From assembly GCA_964016985.1 (NCBI GenBank), contig OZ024833.1, positions 64,063,463 to 64,127,462 on the forward strand: DNA of 64,000 nt. The letters are read 5' to 3'. The translations under genes and the position numbers were made by a program. The notes under the pieces are model-generated. The model worked only from the letters and a program-made list of their open reading frames with translations, had not been told where the DNA came from and searched no databases. Origin of the DNA: Anodontia alba. Its lineage: Eukaryota > Mollusca > Bivalvia > Lucinida > Lucinidae. This document shows, piece by piece, positions 34,292 to 46,200 of the stretch; positions within the stretch are counted from its first letter, which is position 1, and every line of letters begins with the position of its first letter.

Positions 34292-34464
34292 CTTTGTAAA
34301 CAGTGTTGATCCAGATGATACGGCTCGTAACGAACCGTCTCATCAGGATCTACACTGTTTGCCAATTTGTTCTTGATTTACAAACGCCCCACTTTTGGCA
34401 GCAATAGTGTCCAAATGAAGAGATGGAAGGGTCTGTTTCGAAAACTCAAGGTAGAAAGGGTTCA
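34292..34464 (+). mobile_element. Fam-G MITE with an alternative hairpin tip
   Basis: The stem base AAACAGTGTTGATCCAGATG and its complement ATCTACACTGTTTGCC are conserved. The apical palindrome is ACGGCTCGTAACGAACCGT, unlike other copies. Confidence 0.75.
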
Positions 34465-34520
34465 TCCATCATTGCCCAGACTCCGCCTAAGTGAATGCAG
34501 GGAAGATCCGTTATATGATT

Positions 34521-34891
34521 AAAAGCTCCATATTCTTCAAAAATAGACATTTTTTATATAAAAAAGTTTAATAAATTGATATATGGTATTAGTATGATCA
34601 TAAAATGTGGCATCTGACAGCCTGAAAAAAAATTCAGTTAGTGTCCTTTTTTTTTTAACTGGATCAAAAATGAAATGAGTTTTTATCGTATCTCTGGATT
34701 AATGTTGGCAACATTAATTCAAAGATACGATAAAAAATCATTTCATTTTTGATCCGGTTCAAGAACGAGACTAACTGAATTTTTACAGGCTGCCAGGTGC
34801 CACATTTTATGATTGTATTCGTTCCACATATCAATTTATTAAACTTTTCTTTGATAATAAAATGTCTATTTTTGAAGAATATGGAGCTTTT
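34521..34891. repeat. long inverted repeat (foldback), about 185-bp arms
   Basis: The outer end AAAAGCTCCATATTCTTCAA pairs with TTGAAGAATATGGAGCTTTT. The inner arms pair through AAATGAAATGAGTTTTTATC and its complement, around a centre near 34712. Arms differ by several mismatches and small gaps. The minus-strand 124-codon frame over the right arm is not a gene. Confidence 0.9.
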
Positions 34892-35035
34892 AAGTAGAGC
34901 TGAAACACTTACGATGTCAAAATTGTTTTGAATCCCTTCTAAAAAGGGCTTATTTCTAAGTTGGAGATTAAGGGCCCATTCAACACTGTTAAGGTCGTGG
35001 CGAGCCAGACAGTTAACCTTGAATCGCTTGACGTG

Positions 35036-35177
35036 CAATACTGTCGCCAGTAACTGACAACTGCCCTTGTTGAATCAGCGGATGGGGCAGAATGACCGTA
35101 GAATTTATTTCATGATCAATCCACAAAAGTTATGTGGCCAAGCTGGGATTCGAACTTGCGACCTTAGGTCTGCGGTC
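35036..35177 (-). mobile_element. tRNA-derived SINE, 5' part
   Basis: Body blocks AACTGACAACTGCCCTTGTT and GAATCAGCGGATGG match the SINE at 60.9 kb. A B-box-like GGGATTCGAAC is present (complement GTTCGAATCCC). Fam-E copy E2 cuts it at 35178. Confidence 0.75.
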
Positions 35178-35422
35178 AGGCCCCAAGGTTATAATACTGT
35201 TTTCATGCTCAACTTAGCTGAGCATGATTTTTTTCCTGGTAATAAATCCGGCTCAAATTACTAACCATTGCAATTTTTTCTTGCTAAATATAGCTGAGCA
35301 TGAAATTTTCTCTGCTTATAAATATGAAAATGCCAACTATTGTTGGCATTTTCATATTTATTAGCAGAGACAATTTCATGTCTGTTGAGTCGAGCATGAA
35401 AAAGTTATTTAACCTCGGGGCC
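35178..35422 (+). mobile_element. Fam-E hairpin MITE (E2)
   Basis: The ends are AGGCCCCAAGGTTATAA and TTTAACCTCGGGGCC. The central hairpin is ATATGAAAATGCCAAC / GTTGGCATTTTCATAT. Confidence 0.88.
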
Positions 35423-36110
35423 AGATTTAGCTCTGGAGACCTGCCGGAAAAGGGCTTCTGAACAGGAGCCAAATACTTTGCTCCCCTTAGACTCGTAAAT
35501 ATACATATAATGTTAGGACGTGAAACTCTGAACAAGTTGTTATTGTATACATATTTTATTCAGTGAACAAGTACTGGTGGAGGCCCGGGTAAGCTACATT
35601 TGCGGCTATTAATAATACACAGTTTAAGGATGACAATGTTTTTGTGTTGTTTTTTAGTCGGTTTGCGGGAAAGACTTTTGACCTTGGCTTAATCTCGGAA
35701 AAACTGTCCTCGGGAATGACTAATGACATCAGATTGATATCCTGACAAGGCTTTATTGGGCAATAGGAGTTTAATCATTTCACAGTTGACATGTTCCAGT
35801 CATGTTGTTATTGATTAGCAAACGTTAATTAATAATATGAAATCAATTTGTAAATTAGTAAATTAAAACTTTTTTGATTAGTTTGTCACAGAAACAGAAA
35901 AGATGGTTTTTGTTGTCAATGAGAACGCTTTCCTTAAAGTATATTATTGTCTGTTATATGGAAAAGCTAGTGTCCCAGACTACCATGTCAAATTAATAAC
36001 CACCGCCAAAGGTTGAAAAGCATTTCCGATTGTGTGTCTCTATTACCGTACTAATCCTAAAAATTCAGACAGACAGATCGGAGCATAGCTATAGAACGCT
36101 GCGTCTGATC

Positions 36111-36353
36111 AGGCCCCAAGTTATAAAAAAATTTTCATGCTCAACTCAGCCTGGCATGAAATTTTCTCTGCTAATAAATACAAAAATGCCAACAAAAGTT
36201 GGCATTTTCATATTTATTAGCAAAGAAATTTTCATGCTCAGCTATTTTAGCAAGAAAGAATTTGCAGTTGTTAGTAATTTGAGATTTTTAGCGGGAAAAA
36301 TTTCACGCTTCGCTGAGTTGAGCATGAAAAAAAGTTTTATAACCTCGGGGCCT
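36111..36353 (+). mobile_element. Fam-E hairpin MITE (E3)
   Basis: The ends are AGGCCCCAAGTTATAAAA and TTTTATAACCTCGGGGCCT. The inner hairpin is AAATGCCAAC / GTTGGCATTT. It shows an asymmetric right part with AGCAAGAAAGAATTTGCAG. Confidence 0.88.
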
Positions 36354-36569
36354 CGGTTTACAATGTTTGCCGCTCATGCTTTTACACAAACCAACATGTA
36401 ATAAAATTTCAGTTTGCATTAAATTCAGAAATTTCTACAAAGCCTGGTTATTTTAAAAGCTAACCAGGCACACCTTATATAAAATATGGACCTGCTCAAC
36501 GAGCTGAGATAGAAAAGTCCACTACTGTCCTTTCGACATCTCTTGGAAACACATTTTCTTCCTTGGCGT

Positions 36570-37085
36570 TTTATTTTAAATGAAAATATTTTGTTCTGGT
36601 TGACCATATCTTATCAGAAACCATTTGTCTTTCCTGTGTCTGTGTTTTGTTCAGAAATATTTGCACTAAAATTAAACTTACGGTCAAACGTTGGTCTGAC
36701 CTATGCAATTTCTATAGTAAAGTGATTTTTTGGAATTTTTGTCTTAGAAAATATTTTTTACTTTTCTTTGCTGAATTTGAATAACTGATGTTTTACAACA
36801 ATATTGTGAAAATTTCAGCAAAATTGAACAAGTGGAACTTGTTAAAAATCTTACTCCAAGTTACCTACCCTACAGATTTCTGCATGATTTTGCTTCATTT
36901 TTACTATGAGAAAAATGAAAATATTTGATTTTTTAAAAATCAATGACTTGAATAAAATTTTTTGTACATAGGTAGTTACGACAAATGGTTTTGCATTAAA
37001 TCGTGACAAAAGTTTGCAAACTTACTTCTTCTGTGTTAAGCGTCAAGCAAAAATCGACTTTCTGAAAGATGTCGAAAGCACAGTA
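36570..37085 (+). repeat. dispersed repeat P, copy 2 (empty site)
   Basis: A diverged, colinear counterpart of 30020-30785. The site occupied by Fam-A in copy 1 reads ACTATGAGAAAAATGAAAAT here. It ends near GATGTCGAAAGCACAGTAGGC. No protein reading frame is conserved between copies. Confidence 0.75.
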
Positions 37086-37752
37086 GGCATCAATGTGTTA
37101 AGGTATTCGATGTCTACTTACTGGGAACGGGTAGAATATATAGACTTACGTAGAAGGTCTTGATCCGACTGCGTGATTACACAAGTTGACCTGGCTCTGT
37201 ACTCTTTGCATATGAGTTTAGGGATGTTTTCCTATGTTGCAATTGAAGTCTTTGATATGAATGCCGTGCTGCTTATTAGCATGCCTGTCTCCTCATGCCA
37301 AGGATTAAAGAATACGCTCGACTGCTATAGCCTAGATAAAGTTTCCAATATTCGGTGTGATACTGTGGGGTTGAAATATCGTACTTACCTTAAGTATTTT
37401 TAAAAAAGAAGCCTGGTGAAAGAGTGAAGACTCAGATCAGAACATCAAAACGCGGTATTCGATCCAGGTCTAAACTGTTGGCTCCTCATCGAGTACTTTT
37501 TCAACACACCAAAAGGTAGTAAATTAGAGTTGTTAAATTATAAGGACAAGTACAGTTATGAGTCGGGATGTATCGATATTTAGGATAAATGCGGTTTCTA
37601 AAAGTAGATTGTTTCTGTTAAAGATATAGCAAGTATAAAGACTAGAATGTCTCATGAATAAATGCCATGCCAATCACCAAGTAAGATATAAACTGAAATA
37701 CGTAATTTGTATGGTAAAAAAAAACTTTCCTCTTAAAAATAACCATATTTAC

Positions 37753-38000
37753 AGCAGACACAGCGTTGAAACAGAGTCGGTTCAACGTTGATTCAATGTC
37801 AAGACGGTGTGTAAAGACGGTGAATCAACGTTGAATCGACGTTGTTTCAACGTTGTGTGCTCGCTGGAATCACTATTAAAGGGGAATTGATACATTGTAA
37901 TGGAAACTCAAAAAAGCCACATCCCATGCAGGTATACAACGTTGAAACAACGTCGATTTAACGTTGATTCAACGTCAAGACGTTGAATCCATGTTAAGGT
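37753..38000. repeat. Fam-K hairpin and a partial second copy
   Basis: The first spans 37753-37867, from CAGCAGACACAGCGTTGAAA to GTTTCAACGTTGTGTGC. The second (37930-38000) has only the left arm, GCAGGTATACAACGTTGAAA. The arms are tandem TTCAACGTTGA-like units. Confidence 0.78.
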
Positions 38001-38599
38001 CACTACTGACACCTGACCCTTATTTTTCTCCCAACAATAAATTTTTTTCATATTTTATTATTCAGTTTTGTGTTTTATTTTGACTATTTTACGTCAATAA
38101 AATAGCCATGTTACCATCTGGTTTACCAGTTATGGCTCTTTAAAGAACCCTACTATACTTACTGCTATGGCCATTTTGCTCAAATTTTACTAACATGCTA
38201 AAATTTGTTATTAGTTCATTAATATAGGGTAAAATCTTTTTTTTACTGTAAGTGATTTACCACAAAGGAATAACCAGAGCAAAACACACAAAGGTTTCAC
38301 CCAATACAAGTGTATATTTTTTTATTTCTCATTTTCAAACAAGAAAATTCAGACAAAATCACATCAATTTTAACAAGCATATACTGAAGATACTAATATG
38401 TAACATACTTCCTAACAATAGATTTCCTTTAAACTTTTTCAACAGATCAAACTATGTATTAGTTGTATTCTGACGGAGTATAAAGGTGAGCCACCATGTC
38501 GTTTGAGTGGTATTAACTTTTATTTACCCCTACCCTCTAAATCATAAAAAAGTAATTATAGAGAAAATGATAATTATTTTGGATATAAATTTCTGAACG

Positions 38600-39122
38600 A
38601 TTCTCTTAATCTGCATATTCTGTGACCAATCGTTGCTTTAACAATATTAAGCACATTAGCAACTCCTGTACACAGTAAGAAACATGTGACCTGAAAAATT
38701 TATGATAATACAATAGGAAGTTACCCCACCCACCTCATCATACTCAGTAATTTCTAAAGATAGTTATGAAAATATTATACACAATTTTACAAACTTTGAC
38801 ATACAACATCTATACGGAGTATGAATCAAAATATTTCTTGTTGACCAAATTAATTTTAAACTTCTGTTGTCATGGCAGCCAAAAAAAATTATATATAATG
38901 GAAAATTACCATAAAAAAGGACTTTTTGGTCATACTATTCAATACGTTTCAACAAAATTTAACCAAAAAGTTTCCATGAGTAGTTCTCAATAAAATGTAA
39001 GAATTTTGTGCAAAAGACCCGTCCATTTGATTGTTGTCATGGAAACCAAAAGACTAATAATTTGGAAATAAAGGATCAGGATCCTCAAATGTTTTTAGCG
39101 ACGGCTTTTCTGTACCTTCAGA

Positions 39123-39155
<33 letters not shown>

Positions 39156-39240
39156 CCTGCGGTTAACACTCGCTTTGGAACATAAATACATCATAGCTAG
39201 CATCTTGACTACTCCTGTACACAATTAGGCACACGTGACC

Positions 39241-39271
<31 letters not shown>

Positions 39272-39650
39272 GAAAATACAATAGGCGGTTAGTCAAACCG
39301 CTACATAATACACAGAGTTAATTTCTAAAGATAACCATAAAATATGAAACAAAATTTTACAAAAACTCATGTACAATATCCATACGCAATAAGAAATGAA
39401 AAGTTACTTTTTGACAAAATTAATTTCTGACTTCTGTTGCCATGGCAACATGAATATGCATTAAATATAATGGCTTATTACCATAATAAAGGTCTAGTTC
39501 TTGATAAAATATAAAAATTGTGTAAAAAAGACCCGTCCACTTCATTGTCGTCATTGAAACCAAAAGAGTAATAAAACTTTGGGAAAATAAAAGAACAGGG
39601 TCAATAAGCATTTTTGCCTCAACTTTACTGTAAATTCATGTTAGCCCTTC
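38600..39650 (+). repeat. tandem duplication, two units of about 450-500 bp
   Basis: The first unit starts near CACATTAGCAACTCCTGTACAC and the second near CTACTCCTGTACACAATTAGG (39209). They share AATTTCTAAAGATA, ACCAAATTAATTTT/ACAAAATTAATTTC, CTTCTGTTG.CATGGCA, AAAGACCCGTCCA and GAAACCAAAAGA.TAATA in order. Poly-T runs (39126-39155, 39246-39270) lie between. The units are clearly diverged. Confidence 0.8.
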
Positions 39651-39850
39651 CAGAGGGGATACCTGTTCCCTTGTTTCCCCGAGAAATCGGCATTTTCCCT
39701 TGTTCCCCCTAATCAAAATCTCGATTATCTGTGTCCCTTGTTCCCAAAAATTGTCTTTGTTCCGCTGTTCCCTTCAGTTTTAGACTTTTGTTCCCTTGTT
39801 CCCCTGAAATAAAGGGCCTTATTCCCCTGTTCCCAAAACCCCTGGGAGGG
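39650..39850. repeat. degenerate TTCCCTTGTTCCCC repeat
   Basis: About seven imperfect CCCTTGTTCCC units are spaced irregularly (about 25-35 bp). They are bracketed by CCTTCCAGAGGGGATACC and CCCCTGGGAGGGCCTC. The minus strand is strongly purine-rich here. Confidence 0.8.
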
Positions 39851-41000
39851 CCTCATAAGTGTTTATTTTAATTACCCCGCTGAGGCCCTCCTCAGAAAAC
39901 TGCCTGCCTACGTCATTACATGTAACTGTGACGTAACCGGTGGAGTGTTACAAAAGATAACAAAATAATGTCAACATGCTGAATTTCAACGAGTTCTAAT
40001 GAAGATTTTCAACCTTTCGATTTGTCTATTTCTTGCAAAGTGACAAACAAAGGATTTAATCACCTACCCATATAGATCATAGTATACTTGAGTGTTTGAT
40101 CAGCGTCTTCAATTTGGGACCGAAAAACTGAAGGTAAATTATTTTATTTCCTGTCTGATTTTTTCTGTCCTCTTTTATTGTATCAGTTTTTTGGGTTGTT
40201 TTTGCAATAAATTGACACTGTCAGGGAATAAAGCTCTTTTGAAAGGTCTAGAAAGGGTTAGGCTAGCGAAAGCAGATTGCATTTTATCCGGGTATGATAT
40301 ATAGACCTTACATTACATTATATTTAAGAAGATATTTTTTTTTTTTTTTATCATAAACACTTTTACGCAAATAAGTATATGATAAAAAGAATGCAGCTTA
40401 TTCCTCGGCCTGAGACAGACAGCTCCTGTAATATTCTATTTCCCTACTTTTATATGAGATGGCTTGATGAGCCCCCCCCCTTTCTCTTGAACCTGCTTCT
40501 TGCCTCAGTCTTTCCGACATTTTGAGTGTAATCCAATCACTATGTAGAAAAGTAGATAAAATCACGTCATAAAAATTAAATAGATATTAAAAAAGAAAAA
40601 TCGAGAGAAACACGTTCAAATATTACTAAAACAATCCTTGGTTTTCTGTGTTCACAGTCTCGGTTCGTCGTGTGACACTTCCCGCGAAAAAAAACGTAAA
40701 TAAATTTTGTGTGTTTGTTTACACCGAATGTTCGGAGCAGAGCGTCCGTCGTTAGAATCAATTCAATGTTAGAATATTTTTTTCTTTCCCTTTATTTGGT
40801 CAGACGAAAAATATTTATCAGTTTTGTTTTCACTATTATATGCGTAGTTGACGGGTCATACTACGCGGAAACAGATTTAATTAACACTAGAAATTATATA
40901 CTCCGGTCTAGAAAAAATGCTCCTCTATTTTAATCGAAAACCACCTTAATTATCTCCCTTGTCATTCAAGAGTTGCGGTTATTAGTACCAGTAGTGACCT
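39851..41000. other. no recognisable feature
   Basis: AT-rich sequence with a C run at about 40471-40480. A Fam-K-like remnant (GTCGACGTTGTTGCAACG, GTTGTGTGCCAAC) follows at 41001-41033. Open frames here show no motif I recognise. Confidence 0.45.
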
Positions 41001-41311
41001 TAAGTCGACGTTGTTGCAACGTTGTGTGCCAACTAGAATCGTTATTAATGGGAATGGGTACACTTTCAGCCAATGTTCATAAAATTGCTTTCATCCACAT
41101 CTGGAAAGGAGTATACTCTATAAGGGGACAAATTATAGGAGGAAATTCGTTCCTTGTCGATCAGATTCATTTTTAGTAGGTGATTTGTTTACAGAAAACA
41201 AACCGAGAAGTCGCTAGTTTTCTCCATTTTAAAATGGTAGCAAAATGTCCTACAAAATAGGACAGGAAGAGTAATAAACACAGAACATAGCCTACCAAAG
41301 ACATTGATCTA

Positions 41312-41553
41312 ACCCCGAGGTTATAAAAACTTTTTTCATGCTCAACTCAGCTGAGCATGAAATTTTCTCTGCTAATAAATATGAAAATGCCAACAATAGT
41401 TGGCATTTTCATATTTATTAGGAGAGAAATTTTCATGCTCAGCTATGTTTAGCAAGAAAGAATTAGCAATTGTCAGTAAGTTGAGATTTATTAGCAGGAC
41501 ACATTTCATGCTCAGCTGAGTTGAGCGTGAACATTTTTTTATAACCTTGGGGT
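41312..41553 (+). mobile_element. Fam-E hairpin MITE (E4)
   Basis: The ends are CCCCGAGGTTATAAAAAC and TTTTTATAACCTTGGGG. Two hairpins are visible: TCAACTCAGCTGAGCATGA and AAAATGCCAACAATAGTTGG. Confidence 0.88.
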
Positions 41554-41619
41554 CTGGGCATTCGTTGTCCGCTTATACAATTGAGAGCTTTTCTTGTAGT
41601 TTATGTCAAACCGGTCTGT

Positions 41620-41870
41620 TGAAGGGGACTTGAAACAGTTGGTAGAATTAACGCCATTGTTTACAGGTAAGACAACTTTAGTGACATTCTGTTTCCTTAC
41701 GTACCTGCGCACCAAATCCCTTCTGAACAGGGATCTGCTCTAAATATTGCTCCCTTGGGCGGGGAGTGGGGAGGGGAGCAAATTTGTTCGTTTTGGAGTA
41801 AACCCCTTTTCAGAAGGTAGGCAACCAATTTTTTACACATTGACTTCCCCTGGAACAAAATTCATTCCCT
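41620..41870 (+). repeat. Fam-H repeat
   Basis: It reads GAAGGGGACTTGAAACAGTT, CAAATCCCTTCTGAACAGGG and GAGTAAACCCCTTTTCAGAA. The central inverted segment contains TTGCTCCC...GGGGAGCAA. Confidence 0.65.
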
Positions 41871-42269
41871 AGACCTAACCGTCATACAATTGTTGTTCGT
41901 TTTCAATAAACTATGACTGGCAAGACAAAACATTCTTCTGCTATTTATTTTTTCGCTCAAAAAAGAAATCCGAAATTTGCCAAGAAAATGACATACTTTT
42001 ACTAGATTCCAGAACTGTCGTACTTCGAGAATATAAGTGAACTAAGTGATTACTAGATAGACAAAATAAAGTAGTATTCAGTGCTTGCTCCATTTTTATA
42101 ATAATATAACATGACATTTGTGAGAGATTTTGAGTTGACAGATTCGATTTATAAATCAGAATCATGTGTCACAAAAACATCACTGTTTATCTGATAACGA
42201 GGCCAATATGATTACATTTCAGAAAGCAAATTGGCCTGGTTTCTGTACTGCATGGACAGTGGTCATGTA

Positions 42270-42393
42270 TAAGGAGAATGAATAAATTTTCAGTGGCGGT
42301 AACTCTGACAAAATAATTTTATCCCCCGTCTGATAGGGGGAGATTGCTCATTTTGGGAGCAAATCCTATCCTTTCAGAGTAGACCTCTTTTCA
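42270..42393 (+). repeat. Fam-H repeat interrupted by Fam-A
   Basis: It reads GGAGAATGAATAAATTTTCA and ends GAGTAGACCTCTTTTCA. It resumes after A21 with AGAAGGGGCTGG. Removing A21 and one a restores the usual CTTTTCAGAAGG. Confidence 0.7.
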
Positions 42394-42678
42394 CATTAAG
42401 AATACACGCCTATTCAAATATATTGAGAATGTTACCACCAAAAAAAATGAAATCTTTCAGATGAAAAAGTTCTGGTATTTTTTTCATATTTCTACTCAAA
42501 ACATATATTGTGGGTACTTGTTAGAACCGCCTCGGCGAAACGGTTCTAACGCGTACCCACAATCTGTGTTTTTTTGAGCTGAAATAAGAAAATTAATGTA
42601 CACCCCTGTAAACCCCAGTTTTACTGTATAAAAGTGGGATTTAAGGGGTCAAAACTATATAGGTATGTTTCCGTGATG
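42394..42678 (+). mobile_element. Fam-A hairpin MITE (A21)
   Basis: It runs from CATTAAGAATACACGCC to TTTCCGTGATG, with a on both sides. It sits in Fam-H at the same position as A13. The hairpin tip is mismatched (CCGCCTCGGCGAAACGG). Confidence 0.9.
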
Positions 42679-42991
42679 AGAAGGGGCTGGATATGCAGGA
42701 AGGCAAACAACTTAAGCCCCAGATCTGGAGCAATATGATCATAAAACCATTTACACTCTCCCACTATTATTTTGATATGTATGTAAGTTTTAAAATAATT
42801 CAGCCATTGGTTCCGGAGAAAGGATAGTTTTTTGTAAGATGCAAAAATAACAAAATATAATCAGATGTTTTCATGAAAGAATTGTTGCAGACTTAATATT
42901 TTACTTGAAAGGGGAAAATGTAGAAAAGGATCCTAACTGAGATATCAGGGGACGCGTGATGTAAAAAAAAAATGGATTTCTGGGCATACGC

Positions 42992-43697
42992 AGACAACTA
43001 AGAACTATGTTTTTTTTGTTGGCAGAATCATTGAAAGCTTGTAGAGTATAAAGGTGAACAGAGAAGATTCTGATTAGATTTAGACAACTAAGAACTATGT
43101 TTTATGCTGGCAGAATCATTGAAAGCTTGTAGAGTATAAAGGTGAACAGAGAAGATTCTGATTAGATTTAGACAACTAAGAACTATGTTGTTTTGCTGGC
43201 AGAATCATTGAAAGCTTGTAGAGTATAAAGGTGAACAGAGGAGATTCTGATTAGATTTAGACAACTAAGAACTATGTTTTTTGCTGGCAGAATCATTGAA
43301 AACTTGTAGAGTATAAACTTTAAGGTGAACAGAGAAGATTCTGATTAGATTTAGACAACTAAGAACTATGTTTTTTTGCTGGCAGAATCATTGAAAGCTT
43401 GTAGAGTATAAAGGTGAACAGAGAAGATTCTGATTAGATTTAGATAACTAAGAACTATGTTTTTTGCTGGCAGAATCATTGAAAACTTGTAGAGTATAAA
43501 GGTGAACAGAGAAGAATCTGATTAGATTTAGACAACTAAGAACTATGTTTTTTGCTGGCAGAATCATTGAAAGCTTGTAGAGTATAAAGGTGAACAGAGA
43601 AGATTCTGATTAGATTTAGACAGCCAAGAACTATGTTTTTTGCTGGCAGAATCATTGAAAACTTGTAGAGTATAAGGTGAACAGAGAAGATTCTGAT
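42992..43697 (+). repeat. 88-bp tandem array, 8 units
   Basis: The units start AGACAACTAAGAACTATG at about 42992, 43082, 43170, 43259, 43353, 43442, 43530 and 43618. Each contains TGGCAGAATCATTGAAAGC and GGTGAACAGAGAAGATTCTG. Units are highly alike, suggesting recent expansion. A (TTTA)n tract follows. Confidence 0.96.
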
Positions 43698-43709
43698 TTA
43701 TTTATTTAT

Positions 43710-44270
43710 TTATTTTATTTAAACAATGTTTAAAGAGGATGACACAATTAGCTATAAATAACTATTCTACCTTGTGGTCCTCTAACTAAAATTTATATAC
43801 ATATATACAACAAGACTTAACTAACAGCTAAGAAATTCATGGGATAAAAGTAGCTTGTAGCGAAGTGAATGCTTGTATAAAGTTTTTATCAAATAAAAGT
43901 GCTAACAGGTATGTGCAAGTGATTTAAAACCAAACATGGCACTGAATTATATCAAAGACAAATCTGTATGTTATCACAGTTTTTGTAAGTGCTTTAAGAT
44001 TTGACGAGCGCATAAAACCAATATCTAAAACAATTATGCTAGGTCATAAAAGCTCTCAATTCAGTTACAATAACGGTTTCAGCGATAATTTTACACATGG
44101 TATATCATTTAAAATCATAGTTAAAGACATTTTATAAGGGTTAAAATGTTGCTTTAAGAGACTGCTTAAAGGTAGAGAGTGACCCCGATGTTTTTACTGT
44201 TTGAGGTATTAGATTAGATTTGATGGATAAGCAGTTTGATATAGGCGTTCATTGTTCGCATAGGGCATAA
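43710..44270. other. no recognisable feature
   Basis: AT-rich sequence with no gene or family match. Confidence 0.5.
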
Positions 44271-44276
44271 TGGCAT

Positions 44277-44565
44277 ATGGTCGACTCTCGTTATCCGGAC
44301 TTCGAGTATCTCAAATAACCGCTGAATTCGAAGTAAGAATCTGGTCCCTGTTAAACATGGAAATCTAACAAAGGTAACAAATGTTGTGGAAAAGAGGAGA
44401 AATTGCTCCTAAGGAGCAATTTCTCTACTTTTCCACAATATTTTCAATATTTTCAATATATCTCTAACATCAGGAGTAAAGTTTCATATTCATTTGTGAA
44501 ATGTATTTATTCGATTTATTTTTTCATCAATTCTGCAAAAGTGCTTCGAGATAACCAGAGTACAT
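44277..44565 (-). mobile_element. Fam-B MITE, right arm shortened (B6)
   Basis: It starts GGTCGACTCTCGTTATCC and carries the hairpin AATTGCTCCTAAGGAGCAAT. It ends TTCGAGATAACCAGAGTA with a deletion in the right arm. Confidence 0.82.
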
Positions 44566-45238
44566 GTATCATTCGGATATGTAACGTTAACAGGCATCTT
44601 CCAGTCTATTTTATTTATTTATTTATTAATTTTGTTTTTAATATGTTACTATTTGTATTTTTTTATATTACATGTGTATCGAATATTATCGATTGCATTT
44701 TCATTGCTAGTTTGTTCTTTTGTGTGTGTGTGTTTTTTTTTTTTTTTTTTTTTTTTTTTTGTTTTTTGTTCTTGATAATAAGTGAATCTCATTGAGAAAC
44801 GAGCCCCTGTACCATTATCGCACAGCAAAGGCCAGCCAGGAATAGCCAGTTGCATCCACTCTGTATAATCAGGCATTCTCTGTTCGTCTAGTTATTCAAC
44901 AGAAACGAACAGTTGTGAGACAGATAAACGTCGCATTGTTCAGACTCCGCGCATGCCCCGGCTGACCTGGAGTTTCGTTGCCCACACACACGATAAGGGA
45001 TCTTTCACTTGCAAAATGGGAATAAATGTTCTTTCAACGGATACAACTCATCAAACTTGTTTTGCTCCATTCTGAAAAAAAGCGATTTGCATAAAGGGAA
45101 ATAATTTACTTCCAAGAAGCGCAATCTCTCCTTTAGAGACGGGTGTACAATAACACAAATAGGAGGTCACAAAATTGGTCTCCCTTGTTAAAAAAATGCA
45201 AAAAATCAACCTGGTGTGTCCTCTTAAAATGAAATGTG

Positions 45239-45460
45239 CTTAGCCCATCACGCCTAGTGGATTCTTCTACCTCAAGTATTTGGACAGTTTCATTTCCAGT
45301 AGAAGGGGTGTCTGGTTAGTTTTTATTACGTTTGTACAGAAATTCCGGTATTTAATGCAAACAGTGTGAACCTGAACAGACGCCGCGTTACGTGGCATCT
45401 GATCTGGGTCAACACTGTGCTAATGTCCCTTTTATGGAACGGCAGGCTTAAATGGGTTAA
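45239..45460 (+). mobile_element. Fam-G MITE
   Basis: The ends are TTAGCCCATCACGCC and GGCTTAAATGGGTTAA. The core reads ACAGACGCCGCGTTACGTGG with CATCTGATCTGGG. It is in reverse orientation relative to 32.5 kb. Confidence 0.8.
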
Positions 45461-45955
45461 AAACGTGTCGATTACTCTTCTCTTTAATTGATGGTAATGA
45501 TGAGTTGTGGTTTAACCACGCGTCAACCCAAGAGGGTCATTTACGTCAAAATGGTATATTAACTTGGTTTCTTCTTTTTAATTAATTACACCCGATTAGG
45601 CGTTCTATTACAAGGCAAATCACATCATACTCAGATTTATGAAAGCTGAGGTTTTCATTCCAAAATTAAGGACTGTAATTGTTTGTGAAAAAATGTGAGA
45701 TCTGGCCTTTGATTGGAAAAATCCTCCCAATTAAGAAATCATTCTTAATTAATTACGCATAAGCCAAAGCCATAGAGCTAATGAACACACAGCCATGCTA
45801 TAACTGTATCTGCAATAAATGAAACAGCACATTTTGTTTTTAACCCTTCTTCCAATTCCTTCTGTTTCAGTCACTAAAATACGATTTTATATCCGAAAAA
45901 CAGCTTTCAGAACTTGTCAGAGAGTAGTGTTAACATACAAAAGTACATACATATG

Positions 45956-45956
<1 letters not shown>

Positions 45957-45994
<38 letters not shown>

Positions 45995-46126
45995 GAGACA
46001 GACAGACGGAGAGACAGAGAGAGTAGAGCTTACATACAGAAGTTCGTGCGTGTGCGTGCATACATACATACATACGTACATACATACATACATAGATGGA
46101 CGGACGGATTGATAGGTGGGTTGATG

Positions 46127-46200
<74 letters not shown>

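Noticed and set aside
42992..43697. CRISPR array
   Set aside because: Units of 88 bp are contiguous with no unique spacers, and the DNA is eukaryotic.
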